Assembly: GCF_910594005.1 (NCBI RefSeq)
Contig: NC_057824.1
Span: forward strand, 26,935,314 to 26,999,313
Origin: Cervus elaphus
Lineage: Eukaryota > Chordata > Mammalia > Artiodactyla > Cervidae
Direction of reading: 5' to 3'
DNA: 64,000 nucleotides
Of this stretch, positions 44,531 through 55,723 are shown in pieces; position 1 is the first letter of the stretch; every line of letters begins with the position of its first letter. The position numbers were made by a program, and so were the translations under genes. The notes below the pieces were generated by a model. That model was not told the origin of the DNA and did no database searches. It worked only from the letters and a program-made list of their open reading frames with translations.

Positions 44531-46934
44531 CCTCAATAATTATAGATATCAGCCCATCATACACAGGTTTTCTTGGAAGCCTGATGTAGGGACACTTCAC
44601 TAGTTTGACAGATTTGGAGTCTGCTTGTCTGAAAGTCAGAAATTGATATACAAGCAGTATGAGACTGGGCAGTCTCTTATTGGTCCTCCTCCACCGCCCA
44701 TCATCTTTATCTCAGACCCAGCCAGGGATACTTTTGGATCTGATCCACCATATTCTCCAAACCTTTTGGATTACATTCTCCTTACAGGCTCCAAGTGGGC
44801 TATAAACATGGAACGAGAAGGCAGGCAGACGAATCTTTCATTTCCTTTCATGCAAAGGCCTCCAAGTTGGGCAGAATTCAAAGAACTCCCCCAGTTTCTC
44901 CATCCCTGTACAAGTGCAGGAAACTTAGTGCTTCAGAACAGATCTGTGTTCATTAAACCACTCGCTAAAAGTGAATCTATAAAATACAATGGAAGGCTTC
45001 TATGAAGCCAGGATATTCTTAGAACACCACTTGGTTGAGCTTAGAGAGGGAATGATCAACCACAAAACTTATCAGTTTTCAGCATGAAGCAATAGATAAA
45101 GGAGGCTCCTATTGCATCAGAGTCTGCTGGCCTACCAAGAGAGTCAAGATAAGGAATTTGCAGAGTTGAAATTCCTGCTGTAATATAAAGCCACCCATGG
45201 GGTCTAGCTCAATGGTTATAGACTGAATACTTTCAAATCTTCCATATGATGCTGAATCAGCTCAAGGAAGACTCTTTAATTCCCAAGCATGGATGCTCCA
45301 AATCAAAATAGAGAAATAGACAAATCCCACACTCAACTCCTAACTCCTCACTGGAGTTGACTGTGAGTGGCAGCTCATATGGGAAAATTAATTGACTCAT
45401 CAAACTGCTAGGGAAAAAAAAACAGTCTACAATGTCAAACTGACCCATAACCATCTTTCCCACCACTTCCACCAAGACGGTAGTCTAGTCTACTGTGAGT
45501 ATAAAATAGTTAAAACATTAACCTTCACCCACTGCAGCTAAGCAGTAAGGAGGGAGGTTTAATAGTGTTACACAGGAAGTGGCACCGTGGGGGACCCTTT
45601 TCAGCTGGGACACATTGAAAATGATCTTTCCTGCCTACAAAGAATAGAAATGAAAATCCCTCCTCCTTCCACCAAAATTCAAAAAGAATACAGAGGCAGC
45701 AGTAGGTGAGACACAGAATATTCCATAGAAATAGAGAAGTTATTTCTGGATAATTGGCAGCAGACAAGGTGCAGAGCACAGGGGAGGAAGGATCTCCATA
45801 GCAACGCAGTTGATGATGGCTCCATATTTAAACTAAATGTTGAAGCTTTACACTTTCAGAGGCTGAGGATTTCCTGTAATTTCTGGTAATAAGTTTTCTC
45901 TAACTCAGGGAAGCAAGCGTTCCAGCAGAGGACTGCATAAAGCAAGAACAACATAAGATATGCAGAAAATAATTCACGGATCTTAGAGGTTCTACAGAAG
46001 AAAGAAAAATCCGGACCCAATGAGAATAGAGTCACTGATGTTAGCTTTCAGGAATTCCTAGTTAGGACCAACTGGATGTGAATTACAAGCTTTACTGTAC
46101 AGTGTTTTTAATTTCTTATATATGATTATATTTGTGTTAAGTGTACAATAAAATTATACATATATTCTCTAGCACCATTTATTTACTTGCAGTGACTACT
46201 GCTTTTCCTTTAGAGAGGGTTGTGTTATAGAGCGATAGGACCCATCTCATTCAAGATTGGGTGTCTATGGTAGGCTCACGTTGATAGCACCCCTGTTAGA
46301 ATTCTTTATAAGACAAAGCTTAGGCTATCTGTGAGTGGACAACATTCTCCTTCCATCACAAAAATACATCAGGGACAACCTTGTTCTTCATGCTTATTTT
46401 GATCTACTCTCCACTGTTTGAGAATATGATTGTGAAATTGAGGCATAATAGTCATCTTGATGCCCCATCAGTTCATCTCCTATACGTTTCTCTTGAAAGA
46501 CTGAGGAAATCGAAAGTTGGCTATTGTGACCTCCAGGAATCCATTCTAATGCCACGCGTGACACCCAGCGACACCGCCTGCCCCTTTGTCCCACTGGTCA
46601 TGCCACTTCTACTAATCAATGCTTAGTTAAACAAGTTAGGTTAGTTAAGGATCCAATAAAACGAACTCTGTCTTTTAGTGCACAGTCTTAAACTTTTACT
46701 ATTCCCCAAAGTACTAACAGTTTTAACAAGAGAAGAAAGTCATTAGCCAAAGAAATTCAGACATCAGTAAACTGTTGAGGGTCTTTTTGGTCAATATAAA
46801 TGGATATTACAGGTATTCAGATAGTTAAATAGCAATGATTTAAAAAATCTGACCCTGTTCTTATGTTTAATTTTCGACCACCTGATAGAACAATGGAAAC
46901 TACCCCTAACACAAGAAAGAAAATTCTTAAAGCA
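44531..46934. other. Longest repeat-poor stretch, function unknown
   Basis: About 2.4 kb with no SINE or LINE that I can recognise. It contains a 126-codon open frame on the plus strand at 44625-45005 (Pro-rich segment GPPPPPIIF), with no family I know and no convincing splice or start context. Two AATAAA-type signals occur (near 46150 and 46657). It could be unique intergenic DNA, a non-coding exon or a regulatory block. Confidence 0.4.
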
Positions 46935-47874
46935 TTTATTATTTTTTGTATTATTTGACCCAGAATTTCCACTTCTGGTAATTCACACTAAGTCATCCAA
47001 AATATGAAAAGATTTTTAGCATTGTTAATCACAGTGCCATTTTAATAGCTAAAAATTGGAAATAATCTAAGTGTCCAGTAATAGGAGAGTGATTAAGTAA
47101 ATTATGATACATTCACTTATGATGAGATAATACTTTAAAATATTAATCTGTGGTGCTTTCTTTTCTGTGCTCCATTATACATGACCCTTCTCCTAGTTAA
47201 TCAGAGGCATTCAAAGGAAATTGGGATTGTTATCATGAGAATGGAAAGAAAGAAACAAGCTATATCCAGTCTTTCTAACTTCCAAGAAAAGTCTTGATAA
47301 TCACAAAGAATGGTCTTTGGGGAAAGTTGACTGATGAAGTTTATGTAACAATAACTGGCTGGAAAGAAAAGGGTAGGCAATCATGCCTCCCATCTTTGTT
47401 CCTGGTTGGGCAAAGGGATAAGACATGCTCTTGGAGGGTGGATGTTGCCTAAGACTAGGAAAGGAGGGATGGACCCCAGGGGACCGCATGAAGAGATGGC
47501 AGCATCACGAAACAGCCCCCACAATCCCATTAGAGGAAGCTTGGATTGGGACTAATGCTGAGAACCCAGTGGTCAGTCCTCAGTGTTCTCATAAGGGTCT
47601 TCCCACAGTAGCCACCTGCAGGTTTCCAACAGTATTCTGGCAAAAGAATTACCACCCATGCCCTTGAGTCTTTGAAGATCTCCAAACTACACCATGTGAC
47701 TAACACCTTTCAGGACACTCATGAGCCCCGCAACTGTAGAATCCTCTATGTACAGAGACCAATGGGAAGATACCAAAGAAAGCTCTAGCACTAACAGAGT
47801 GGGCCCAGAGGATGCTGAAATTCATCAACCCCTTTACACACACAATGATAACAGCAACAACTACGAATGAATAC

Positions 47875-48065
47875 CCGCTAAACACAGTTTGTAAGTATCA
47901 AATTCCAAAGTCCTTTCTGTGAGGTAGATACTCTTATTAGCCCATTTTACAGGTGAGGAAAACAAAGGGAAGAGATGGTCAGTCCCTTGCTCATGACCAC
48001 ACAGCTAATATGTGGTGGATTTGGGATTCAAACTTAGATAGTATGGCCCTGGAGCCTAGGATCCT
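47875..48065 (-). repeat. MIR SINE
   Basis: gtgaggtagatactcttatt, cccattttacaggtgaggaa and tcatgaccacacagctaata are the reverse MIR core. Confidence 0.85.
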
Positions 48066-48118
48066 AATGAAAATGGTGTACAACTTCCCATGGACTGCCA
48101 TTAAAAATAATGTTTCTA

Positions 48119-48233
48119 GATGTATGTAAACCAAATTATTATACTGTATATGTTAAACTTATACAGTGCTGTATGTCAATTACACCTCAATAAAACTGGG
48201 CAGAAAAGAAGCTAAAGAAAAAGAAAATAATGT
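48119..48233 (+). repeat. 115-bp L1 3' tail insertion
   Basis: tactgtatatgttaaactta, tgctgtatgtcaattacacc and tcaataaaac are an L1 3' end. Perfect 15-bp duplication aaaataatgtttcta at 48104-48118 and 48234-48248. Confidence 0.9.
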
Positions 48234-48468
48234 TTCTACCAAATTTATAACAACACAGAGGAAGTTGGTGTTATTATCTTCAGTGAACTGACCAGAATTC
48301 AATAATACGCTACAATGGGATACACATAGAAAAAAGCAAACACCAAAATGTTAATAAATGACTATGGACAGTAGGAGAATTATGAGCTACTTCTTGTTTA
48401 TTTTTCTGTATTGCAAATTTTCTCTATAATGAGCATGCATTATATTCAAACTTGAAGGAGAGACTCAC

Positions 48469-48846
48469 TTTTAGGACTTCCTGAACTTCTCCAGCATGCT
48501 CATCCACACACACACATTTTTGAGTTATAAACTCCAATTCTTTGAAGATATCATATATTTTGGCAATAGTCAGAGAAGTTGCAGAGCACATTTCAAACCA
48601 GAGGAATGCAAAAGTACTTTAACACTCTGCAGAAAAAGCAGAGAATAGCAATTATGCTAAATTTATCCTCTCCATGACTTTGATAGGAAGGACAGGGTCA
48701 CCAATAATGGAGATGAGGTCAGCAAGAGTTGTCACATCCGAGCAGCTGTAACATCTGTCTACATTCTTATAGCTTGGGATGGTCTTGATAAACCAACATT
48801 CGCAAATAGAACAGAAGGAATTCAGCCTCAAAGTTTCCATTTTCAC
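48469..48846 (-). pseudogene. Unidentified exon-like open frame
   Basis: Read on the minus strand, 48846 to 48652 gives 64 codons with a Cys-rich start (FCSICECW, RCYSCSD), then a stop. The same frame reopens below 48613 (FAFLWFEMCSATSLTIAKIY to HAGEVQEVLK) and ends at a GTGAGT donor-like site near 48468. A pyrimidine-rich stretch ending in CAG precedes it near 48627. Composition looks protein-like and no repeat covers it. Family not recognised; two in-frame stops argue against an intact exon. Confidence 0.2.
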
Positions 48847-48849
48847 TCT

Positions 48850-49405
48850 TTATGTGATGTCTTTGGATAAATGCATATGCTTGGTTTTCACTTGGGTAAA
48901 TTTGTCAATCATGTCCTTTATGGACTGTGCTTTTTAGGACTTGTTTAAGAAGTCTTGCCATATCTTAAGTTCATGAAAACATCCACAAACATTCTCTTCT
49001 GAAAAGCTTTCTAGGGAATTCTGTGGTGGATCCAGGGGTTAGGACTCCACATTTTCACTGCTGAGCGTGCAGGTTCAGTACTGGTCGGGGAACTAAGATC
49101 CTGCAGGCCATGTAGGATCAACAAAAGTAAATAAATAAATTAAAATTTTTTCTAGTTTTCCCTTGTACATTTGGATGTTTAATAAATTTGGAATTCATGT
49201 TTGTGTACAATGTGAGGTAGGGGTCCAATCACATGTCTTTCCATATAAATAACAAATGTCTCAGCAACAAATGTCTCTCCACTGGTATGCTAAAACACTT
49301 CTGTCCTGTGGGCTCTTCATTTTGTTCTATTGATCTCTTTGTCTATAGCTATGCCAATATCATGCTAATTTTATACTGTAGATTTATAATAAGTTTTGAG
49401 TTATG
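48850..49405 (-). repeat. L1 ORF2 fragment split by CHR
   Basis: catgtcctttatggactgtg, ttgtttaagaagtcttgcca, gtgaggtaggggtccaatca, gttctattgatctctttgtc and aataagttttgagtt follow L1 minus-strand order. Confidence 0.8.
49014..49143 (+). repeat. Short CHR-type SINE nested in L1
   Basis: gggaattctgtggtggatcc, ggggttaggactccacattt, tcggggaactaagatcctgc, then aaataaataaatt. Shorter subfamily than the other CHR copies. Confidence 0.82.
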
Positions 49406-50479
49406 AAGGCAGCATTAAAACTTGAAAAGAAGTGTCATGCTGAGAACTGTATAGTGAATTCAATATGGAACTCCAGTATCCAAGAAATAAACAAAAAAAT
49501 ACCCCCAAACAAAACTGGTGGATATTTGTGCCCCATTGTTAAGAGTTGGTTTGTCTTGTGTTTGTTTATTTTTAGTTTTTACCCCTATCCTACACCTACC
49601 ATGCAAATGTGCAACAAATATGGATTCATGGATTTATCGTATACCAGATTCACTGGGATAAAAATAGAAGAGAAAATGAGAGAGCTGAAGATGAACAGCA
49701 CTCTTGGGTGAAATAACAGAATTAAGTTACTATCAGGGCTTCTATCTGACATTGTCCAAGGCATGAGAGAATTCCTGGCAATGTTAAAATCTTGATGTTC
49801 AGAATTCTGATAGGTTTGATTAGACTAATTTAGGCACGTGGAGAAATTACTTTATCACCAGTATTACGGAGACTGCCAAGCCACTCTCAAGGCTGGCATG
49901 CTCTGAATTTGGCACCATAGCAGATAAAATATCTCCCTGGATCATCTTCTTGGTGCTATTCACCAAGCAGCACTACATGCCCTTGCTTCTAATAGACAGA
50001 GCCTAGAATGGTCTATTAATTTAAGAAATGGACAGCCAAAGTTATTTTTCAAACATGTACATTCACCTCCAAGTTGCATTCAAATAAGGCTTGAGCGAAC
50101 AATGAACAAACAACATCTTGTAGAATCTGCTGTTGATGCTCTTTTTGGGTATACTTGACTTCCATGTGGTAACACCAAGGTCACTCCTAATTCCATAGTC
50201 GATTAATAGTCAGAACACTTTCTCTTAACAAAGTTTGCCCCTACATGACTAAGAAGCAATGCACACCACAGCATCGGGTAAATTAAGCTCCTGGAGACTC
50301 ACTAGGCAATGACCTAAGAACACAGAGGTCACACATGAGCTCACCGTGCCTTGTCCACCTCTGTCGCTTTGAAGTATTTCAGTATTTCCTTAGTTTTATT
50401 CTAGGGAATTTTCTGGAAAGAGCTGGTTAGGCCTTAAAAACAATTGTTTATTTCTTTTTTTAATGATTTTTAAATTCTT
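49406..50479. other. Repeat-poor unique DNA
   Basis: No repeat recognised. A 102-codon plus-strand open frame (49403-49711) starts within the L1 edge and shows a hydrophobic stretch (WFVLCLFIFSFY) but no family. Confidence 0.45.
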
Positions 50480-50890
50480 ATTTATTATTTTCATCCATCT
50501 ATTTTATTTTTTAAAATTGAAGTATCATTGATTCCCAATATGGTTAATTTCAGATGTACAGCATAGTACTCTAGTATTTAGTAGATTATATTGCATTATA
50601 GATAATTACAAAGTATAGGGTAAAATTCCCTATGTGACACATTAAATTTTTGTTGCTCATCTTTTTAACATACAGTAGTATGTATTTGTTAATTCCATAC
50701 TCCTAATTTGTCCTTCCTTCTCTCCTCTCCCACTTGATAAACATAAATTTGTTTCCCATATCTGTATCTTTCTGCTTTGTATATAGATCCATCTGTATTA
50801 ATTTTCAGATTCCACATACAGGTGATACAGAATTTGTCTTTGTCTGACACTTTTCACTAAGCACAATATTCTCTAAGTCTACCTAAATAA
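50480..50890 (-). repeat. Artiodactyl L1 3' end
   Basis: aaaattgaagtatcattgat, tttcagatgtacagcatagt, cagattccacatacaggtga and tttgtctttgtctgacactt in reverse order. Confidence 0.8.
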
Positions 50891-51213
50891 AGAGGTTAAG
50901 AATTTGTGAACTCAAATGTACTCATCACAACTTATCTTTCACAAAATATTCACATGGGGGAATTTAGTATGGATTGTTCAATTATTCATACAAAATATGA
51001 ATATGAAGCAGATTTATTCACTACTCTATAATGAACTGGTCTGGGCCTCACTCCAGAAAACTTGCACGTGGAGGTGATATTCAGAGCCTCAGACCATCCA
51101 TCACACTTACTACTTATCCAGCTAGCCATCTGGTCTACAGAGAAAAGGATATGAATGTTCTAACAAGCATCTAGGCAAATTGGTCACTATGCTCATTTCT
51201 GTCATTATCTTCT

Positions 51214-52430
51214 GTTCAGTTCAGTTCAGTGCAGTCGCTAGTCGTGTCCGACTCTTTGCGACCCCATAGACAGCAGCACACCAGGCTTCCCTGTCCATCA
51301 CCAACTCCCAGAACTTGCTCAAACTCATGTCAGTTATGCCATCCAACCATCTCATCCTCTGTCGTCCCCCTCTCCTCCCACCTTCAATCGTTCCCAGCAT
51401 CAGGGTCTTTCCATTAAGTCAGTTCTTTGCATCAGGTGGCCAAAGTATTGGAGTTTCAGCTTCAGCATCAGTCCTTCCAATGAATATTCAGGACTGATTT
51501 CCTTTAGGATGGACTGCTTGGATCTCCTTGTTGTCCAAAGGAATCTCAAGAGTCTTCTCCAACACCACAGTTCAAAAGCACCAATTTTTTGGTGCTCAGT
51601 TTTCTTTATAGTCCATCTCTCACATCCATACATGACTACTGGAAGAACCATAGCTTTGACTAGATGGACCTTTGTTGGCAAAGTAATGTCTCTGCTTTTT
51701 AATATGCTGTCTAGGTTGGTCATAGCTTTTCTTCCAAGGAGCAAGCATTTTTTAATTTCATGGCTGCAGCCACCATCTGCAGTGATTTTGGAGTCCAAAA
51801 AAATAAAGTCTGTCACTGTTCCCATTGTTTCCCCATCTATTTGCCACAAAATGATGGAATTGTATGCCATAATCTTAGTTTTCTGAAAGTTGAGTTTTAA
51901 GCCAACTTTTTCACTCTCCTCTTTCACTTTCAACAAGAGGCTCTTTAGTTCTTCTTTGCTTTCTGCCATAAGGGGGGTGTCATCTGCATATCTGAGGTTA
52001 TTGATATTTCTCCTGGCAATCTTGATGCCAGTTTGTGCTTCATCCAGCCTGGCATTTCTCATGATGTACTCTGCATAGAAGTTAAATAAGCAGGGTGACA
52101 ATATACAGCCTTGATGTGCTCCTCTCCCGATCTGGAATCAGTCTGTTGTTCCATGTCTGGCTCTAACTGTTGCTTCTTGACCTGCATATAGATTTCTCAG
52201 GAGGCAGGTCAGGTGGTCTGGTATTCCCATCTCTTGAAGAACTTTCCATAGTTTGTTGTGATTCACACAGTCAAAGGCTTTGGTGTAGTCAATAAAGCAG
52301 AAGTAGATGTTTTTCTGGAACTCTCTTGCTCTTTTGATGATCCAAAAGATCTTGGTTATTTGATCTCTCATTCCTTTGCCTTTTCTAAATCCAACTTGGA
52401 CATCTGGAATTTCACGGTTCACATACTGTT
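51214..52430 (-). mobile_element. BovB LINE, least decayed copy
   Basis: From the tail repeat (gttcagttcagttcagtgca) through the C-terminus, thumb and palm to the fingers (ttcacggttcacatactg). 5'-truncated, no endonuclease. Confidence 0.94.
51400..52422 (-). pseudogene. BovB reverse transcriptase, one frame with one stop
   Basis: From 52422 to 51400 one frame of about 340 codons is interrupted once: TGA stands where the family has Trp (TTD-W-FQIG), near 52136. Motif A (FIDYTKAFDCVNH) and the catalytic box YADD (residues 38-41 of the lower 233-codon piece) are intact. The frame ends before the Arg-rich C-terminus. Without the endonuclease it would not be autonomous even with the frame open. 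Confidence 0.85.
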
Positions 52431-52599
52431 AAGTTAGCAAGTCTCAAACTTTGGTCAAAGTTTAATTTTAAGGCAGTCTGAAACTTTGTTATAACAGTAA
52501 CAATAGCAATAGCAGGAGAGGCATAAGCAACAACAATAATAATGGTTGATCTATACCTATATTCTTTCTTCCGCTAATTTATCCAATGCATGGATTTGT

Positions 52600-53410
52600 G
52601 TTGTTGACTTCCATATCTATACTTCTAACCATGAGTTCTCCCTGGAGGTCCAGACATGATCAATAGCTCCCAACATAACTATTTAGATGTCAAACAAGCA
52701 TCTCTAACATATTTAAAATCCAGTATCTTCTCTCCCCCCAAAACCTGTAGCTTTCTTCATCTTTCTTCATCTTTCTCCATCCTTTAGCTTCCTTCATCTG
52801 TGTATATTATACCATCAACTTTAAGAGCAAAGGTCTAGAAGTCATATTTGATGCCTCTTTTTCCCTCATTCTCATCAGGAAGCTCTATGGACAGTTCTTC
52901 CAAAACATGTTAGGAGTCAACCCACGTCTGTTTCCTTTTCTTCCACCCAAGCTCAAGTTCTCATCATTTCTAGCTTGGCTCACCAGCAATAGGTACTTAA
53001 CTGGTCTTTGTTCTAATCTTAGGACTTTACCATATTCTCACAGAGCAGCCAGGATGACCTATTTCAAACAAAACTTACATGTCCTATTCTTATCTTAAAA
53101 CACTGTGATTGTTTTCAAATACAATTAGAATAACCCCCCAAACCTTCACTCTGACCTGCAAGATCTTCCAACAGGAGTCCCTACCTTCCTCTTTGTACTT
53201 ACCACCTTCCCGCCCCTTCACCATGCTCCAACCACACTTGCTTTCTCTCTTTCTCAAATGCACTCATCTCAGCCTCATCTCAATGCTTTTGTCCTTGCTG
53301 TTCCCTCTTCCTGGAATGTTTTTCCTCCAGATCACACACCCAGCTTCCTGTCCTTTCAGATTTCATTTCAAATAGTATCTTTTGAAAAAAACTCTAACTT
53401 TTTGTGCAAG
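52600..53410 (+). repeat. L2 LINE, long 3' fragment
   Basis: tagatgtcaaacaagcatct, aagtcatatttgatgcctct, aactggtctttgttctaatc, agagcagccaggatgaccta, ctgttccctcttcctggaat and tcagatttcatttcaaatag are in L2 order. Decayed coding sequence explains the open frames here. Confidence 0.8.
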
Positions 53411-53469
53411 TCAGGATCCAACAAAGAAAATAGAAACCTTTCTTTGTATTTAACCCAGAAGGAATTGAA

Positions 53470-54018
53470 GTTAATTCGTACTGGCATATAGCTGATTTAC
53501 AATGCTGTGTTAGTTTTTGCCGTACAGTAAAGTGAATCAGTTATATATACACATATATCCACTCTTTTTATTGGTTCTATTCCCATATAAGTCACTGCAG
53601 AATTATATAATAACTCTGGATATTATAAGAGTATATTAAGTAGAGTTCCCTGTGATATAACAGGTTCTTATTAGTTATGTATTATTAGCTTATTAGCTAT
53701 TTTATGTATCAGTTCAATTCAGTTCAGTCACTCAGTCATGTCCGACTCTTTGCAACCCCATGAACCGCAGCATGCCAGGCCTCCCTGTCCATCACCAGCT
53801 CCCAGAGTCCACCCAAACCCATGTCCATTGAGTCGGTGATGCCATCCAGCCATCTCATCCTCTGTCGTCCCCTTCTCGTCCTGCCCCCAATCTTCCCCAG
53901 CATTTCATGTATGGTTGTGTGTATGTGTCAATTCCAATCTCCCAGTTTATCCCTCCCCCTCCTTTCTCCCTTGGTAACCATAAGTTTGTTTTCTATGTCT
54001 GTGACTCTATTTCTAATA
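53470..54018 (-). repeat. L1 3' end with BovB scrap inside
   Basis: gctgatttacaatgctgtgt, gtgaatcagttatatataca, then, after the BovB piece, cagtttatccctccccctcc and gtttgttttctatgtctgtg. Flanked by cagaaggaattgaa (53456-53469) and cagaaggaatttaa (54019-54032). Confidence 0.85.
53710..53903 (-). repeat. BovB 3'-end fragment nested in L1
   Basis: agttcaattcagttcagtca to aatcttccccagcat, the last 190 bp of BovB in reverse. Flanks tttatgtat and ttcatgtat are a probable one-mismatch duplication. Confidence 0.88.
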
Positions 54019-54561
54019 CAGAAGGAATTTAATATAGACAATTAATGATACATGGGGTGGATAACCTTTGAAGACAAACAAGGAATGACAACACAAAGAT
54101 TTGCAACCGCAGGAAGACTAAGTCCACCCGGGCCTGGAAAGCCAAAGGAAGAAACTGGCATTACCGGAGCCCACGAGCCAAGATCACCAAGTGGAAGCTG
54201 GAAGAAGCTTTAGTAAGACCTGCTCAGCAGAAGCCAAAGTCACAAGAGAAATGCAACCACATGAGGTCATCATATAGAGGTGGGGAGAAATACCCAGGTT
54301 TCTCCCTTCCTCCATCCCTCAAATCTAACAGTGCCTCCATTGATGGAGTCCATCTGGAACCCCATAGCCACATGAGTTTGGGAAACACATCCGACAGCCC
54401 CATGACCATACAGGTCACAACAGGGAAATGGAAAAGATGGATCTGAGGTCAAACTGCACAAAGTCAGTGCATGACCCCGTTTCATCTTTCAATCTCTCCC
54501 CTCCCATTCAATTTTGATCATCATATCCTGTATAGTTATTTTCAGAGCACTCACTAATATC

Positions 54562-54645
54562 TGGTGGTGGTTTATTCATAAGTCGTGTCCATCTCTTATG
54601 ACCCCATGGACTGTAGCTTGCCAGGCTCCTCTGTCCATGGAATCT
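54562..54645 (-). repeat. Bov-tA or BovB 3' fragment
   Basis: aagtcgtgtccatctcttat and ccatggactgtagcttgcca; only the 3' 80 bp of the Bov-A-type end. Confidence 0.75.
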
Positions 54646-55010
54646 AGACTTATCTTGATTATTTCTTTATTCATTTTTACAAATTAGAATGTGAGCATCA
54701 TACTCCTTGGGCTTCCCTCATAGCTCAGTCAGTAAAGAATCCGCCTGCAATGCAGGGGACCTGGGTTCGATTCCTGGGTTGGGAAGATCCCCTAGAGAAG
54801 GAAATAGCAACCCACTCCAGTACTCTTGCCTGGAGAACCCATGGACAGAGGAGCCTGGTAGGCTACAGTCCATGAGGTTCAAGGGTCGGACACAAATTAG
54901 CAACTAAACCACCACCATCATACTCCTTGTTTCTGTATACATCTCTGGTACCTTGAGCAATGCCCAACTCATGAAAAGCACTCATTAAATATCTTTTTGA
55001 AATATACTGA
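54646..55010 (+). repeat. L2 3' end split by Bov-tA
   Basis: Left piece aattagaatgtgagcatcat and right piece gcactcattaaatatctttt, tactgaatg complete the L2 3' terminus once the SINE is removed. Confidence 0.65.
54710..54915 (+). repeat. Bov-tA SINE nested in L2
   Basis: Full length, head ggcttccctcatagctcagt. Perfect 14-bp duplication catcatactccttg at 54696-54709 and 54916-54929. Confidence 0.95.
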
Positions 55011-55019
55011 ATGAGGGAT

Positions 55020-55140
55020 TTCTATGTCCCATGCACTGTGCTAAGGGCTTTACATGAACTAACTCATCAAATTCTTAGAACAACTTTACAATTCTTTTCT
55101 TCATAAGGAATCTGAGGTTTAGGTGGAGCATTGTGAAGCA
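55020..55140 (-). repeat. MIR SINE fragment
   Basis: cccatgcactgtgctaaggg, ctttacatgaactaactcat and cataaggaatctgaggttta. Confidence 0.7.
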
Positions 55141-55524
55141 TTACATCTTGGATGGATTCCAGCAGCCAACAGGCTGTCAACGGTACAAACTGCAAATCAG
55201 AAGTGACTATCCATATATATAATCCATCAAGGTGTCATTGTGCCAACTTAAAAATGCAGTTTTGCTAATAATGAATAGTTTATTCAACACCTTCACTGAG
55301 CAGTGTTGGATAAAGTAGTCGGCATTGCTCATCACTTCTGTTTCTTCCAAAGAGAAAGTGAAAGAAAACAAACCTGAGTCATTGTCAATTTCAAGGTACC
55401 AAACACCTGACCTTAACCTTCTGATCCTCAGAAAACAGCGAGTTTATTCAAGACTTACAATAGCACTTTTATCTTAAGCTGGACACTGTACAGTATAAAA
55501 TATTGTGTCTGACTGCTGTCCTGT

Positions 55525-55723
55525 GCTGGGCTTAGTCGTTCAGTCACATCTGACTCTTTGCAACCCCCTGGACTCTAGCCTGCCAGGCTCCTCACTCCTT
55601 GGGATTCTGCAGGCAAGAATACTGGAGTGGGTTGCCATGTCCTCCTCCAGGGGATCTTCCCAACACAGGGATCAAACCCAGGTTTCCTGCATTGCAGGCA
55701 GATTATTTAATATCTGAGCCAAC
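55525..55723 (-). repeat. Bov-tA SINE
   Basis: gggcttagtcgttcagtcac to tttaatatctgagcca; the last bases of the head are missing or mutated. Confidence 0.88.

Larger units (their letters stand above)
46935..48450 (+). repeat. Old L1M pieces
   Basis: 46935-47155 (cagaatttccacttctggta; aagtgtccagtaataggaga; ttatgatacattcacttatg) and 48066-48450 (agcaaacaccaaaatgttaa; tttttctgtattgcaaattt) are L1M plus-strand sequence. The middle, 47156-47874, has no repeat I recognise; a MIR and a small L1 insertion follow. Confidence 0.65.
53405..54485 (+). repeat. Unassigned ancient repeat split by L1
   Basis: Left edge tcaggatccaacaaagaaaa and right part ggaatttaatatagacaatt, ggcctggaaagccaaaggaa, tcagcagaagccaaagtcac look like one old interspersed repeat that I recognise by text but cannot name. 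An L1 lies between copies of cagaaggaatt(g/t)aa. Confidence 0.45.

Noticed and set aside
44625..45005. 126-codon frame considered as a real gene
   Set aside because: No recognised family, no supported promoter, and no splice structure; kept only as part of a region to check.
52907..53491. Open frames of 63-88 codons
   Set aside because: They match the order of L2 ORF2 sequence, so they are relics of that LINE.
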